NCBI GenBank assembly: GCA_021796905.1
Contig: JAKABK010000047.1
Location: 1-9,130, forward strand
Reading direction: 5' to 3'
Source of the DNA: Actinomycetes bacterium
Lineage (GTDB): Bacteria > Actinomycetota > Acidimicrobiia > Acidimicrobiales > Palsa-688
Length of the DNA: 9,130 bases
Made by a program: the position numbers and the translations under genes. The notes under the pieces are model-generated. The model saw only the letters and a program-made list of their open reading frames with translations, was not told the origin of the DNA and did not search any database. Numbering within the stretch: position 1 is the stretch's first letter; each line of letters opens with the position of its first letter. This document shows positions 8,459-9,130 of this stretch, one piece after another.

Positions 8459-9130
8459 CTCGCAGGGGTGCCCGGCCGGTCGGCCGTGGCGCAGGTGTCG
8501 GCGATCTCCGTCGGCCAGTAGCTCGGGAGCTGCTCGTAGAGGGTGGAGACCTCTACGTGGTCGGTGGCGTACACGTAGCCGCTGTGGCGCAGGCGCGCGA
8601 GCCTGAGCACCGAGCGCAGGTCTGCCGCGGGTACCGCGGAGACCAGGTCGGCGAACATCGAGGCCGGATGGGAGCGCACCCATGGGGGCGGTCGGGAGGC
8701 GAGGAAGGAGCTGAGGTCACCTTCGAACACGACGATCACGTCGCCGAGGGTGGCGTAGCGCCACGCCGGGTAGTCGCCCGGGTTGAGCATGACCGACGCT
8801 CGACGGTCGGCGGCGCGCACCGCCTCGCTGGCGGAGCGGTAGTAGCCCAGCGCGCCCGGGTCGCTCGATACGTCGTCGAAGAAGACGTTGGTGATGCCGT
8901 ACCAGCTCCGGTACTCCCTGATCTGGGTGACCAGCGACGACAGCGGGGTCCGGGTGTAGTTCGTATCGACGTAGCCCCACAGCTTCCCCCCGCGTGCCCT
9001 CGCGGCTCTCACCACCCGCGAGTAGTTGGGGTCGAAGCGGGACCCCGGCCCGCTCGAGGGGTTGACGATGACGTTCGCTCCTGGGGTCAGGTCCCGGAGC
9101 GCTGCCCGCCAGGTCGGACCGGGGTAGAAG
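8452..9130 (-). CDS. Spherulin-4-like protein (spherulation-specific family 4, GH135-related), 5'-truncated
   Basis: The frame is open from the window edge (base 9129) to the TGA at 8452-8454, giving 225 visible residues; the GTG at 9015 is internal because family sequence continues upstream of it. The visible protein starts FYPGPTWRAAL, then NVIVNPSSGPGS (19-30), LWGYVDTNY (50-58), WYGITNVFFDDVSSD (76-90), VMLNPGDYP (113-121) and VVFEGDL (133-139). These are the hallmarks of spherulation-specific family 4, a TIM-barrel family that includes fungal Sph3 (GH135), which cleaves galactosamine-containing polysaccharide. The Asp, Asn and Glu regarded as active-site residues in Sph3 have counterparts here: Asp85, Asn116 and Glu136 in visible numbering. 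The acidic pair is DD where many relatives have DE. A signal peptide would be outside the window. Convergent with the propeller gene, 46 bases apart. Substrate inferred, not shown. Confidence 0.82.
   Translation of the reverse strand, partial: FYPGPTWRAALRDLTPGANVIVNPSSGPGSRFDPNYSRVVRAARARGGKLWGYVDTNYTRTPLSSLVTQIREYRSWYGITNVFFDDVSSDPGALGYYRSASEAVRAADRRASVMLNPGDYPAWRYATLGDVIVVFEGDLSSFLASRPPPWVRSHPASMFADLVSAVPAADLRSVLRLARLRHSGYVYATDHVEVSTLYEQLPSYWPTEIADTCATADRPGTPARP

Noticed and set aside
9013..9015. GTG at 9015 as the start of the spherulin-4-like gene
   Set aside because: The 38 codons upstream of it to the window edge continue recognisable family sequence (NVIVNPSSGPG).

Overview
The window is very GC-rich, with dense coding, several GTG starts, at least one probably leaderless gene and strong third-position GC bias. 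This points to a high-GC actinobacterium. The gene families (short MenE-type ligase, GHL15 and spherulin-4 proteins) fit Actinomycetota, and a deep-branching class such as Acidimicrobiia is my guess, not something the sequence proves. No rRNA, tRNA, CRISPR array, insertion sequence or phage gene is visible, and no gene-free stretch exceeds about 165 bases.

Layout, left to right. (1) Bases 1-1852, plus strand: the 3' part of a class B penicillin-binding protein of the PBP2/MrdA type, which builds the cell wall during elongation; its start lies outside the window. A GC hairpin ends this unit. (2) Bases 1954-3567, plus strand: a 14-helix drug/H+ antiporter of the DHA2 (EmrB/QacA) family. It has its own promoter, and a palindrome overlapping the -35 element could be a repressor operator. 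(3) Bases 3612-5740, minus strand: menE-like o-succinylbenzoate-CoA ligase followed 41 bases later by an aldo/keto reductase of the Kv-beta type, probably one transcript, convergent with the antiporter. (4) Bases 5902-6981, minus strand: a putative glycoside hydrolase of the uncharacterised GHL15 family, upstream of menE on the same strand. (5) Bases 7107-8405, plus strand: a membrane-anchored, apparently six-bladed beta-propeller protein, transcribed divergently from the GHL15 gene across a 125-base region holding small palindromes. (6) Bases 8452-9130, minus strand: the 3' part of a spherulin-4-like protein (related to GH135 polygalactosamine hydrolases), convergent with the propeller gene and running off the window.

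How they might work together. The first half is ordinary core and transport functions (wall synthesis, efflux, quinone synthesis, redox). The right-hand third is more interesting: two predicted TIM-barrel glycan hydrolases from little-studied families flank a surface-anchored propeller. This could be a small module handling an amino-sugar-containing exopolysaccharide or envelope glycan, but the link is inferred from adjacency and family resemblance only.

A recurring structural observation is that the stop codons of several genes sit inside or at the edge of short perfect GC hairpins, including 7-bp stems at the ends of the antiporter, aldo/keto reductase and propeller genes. These may be terminators lacking a U-tract.
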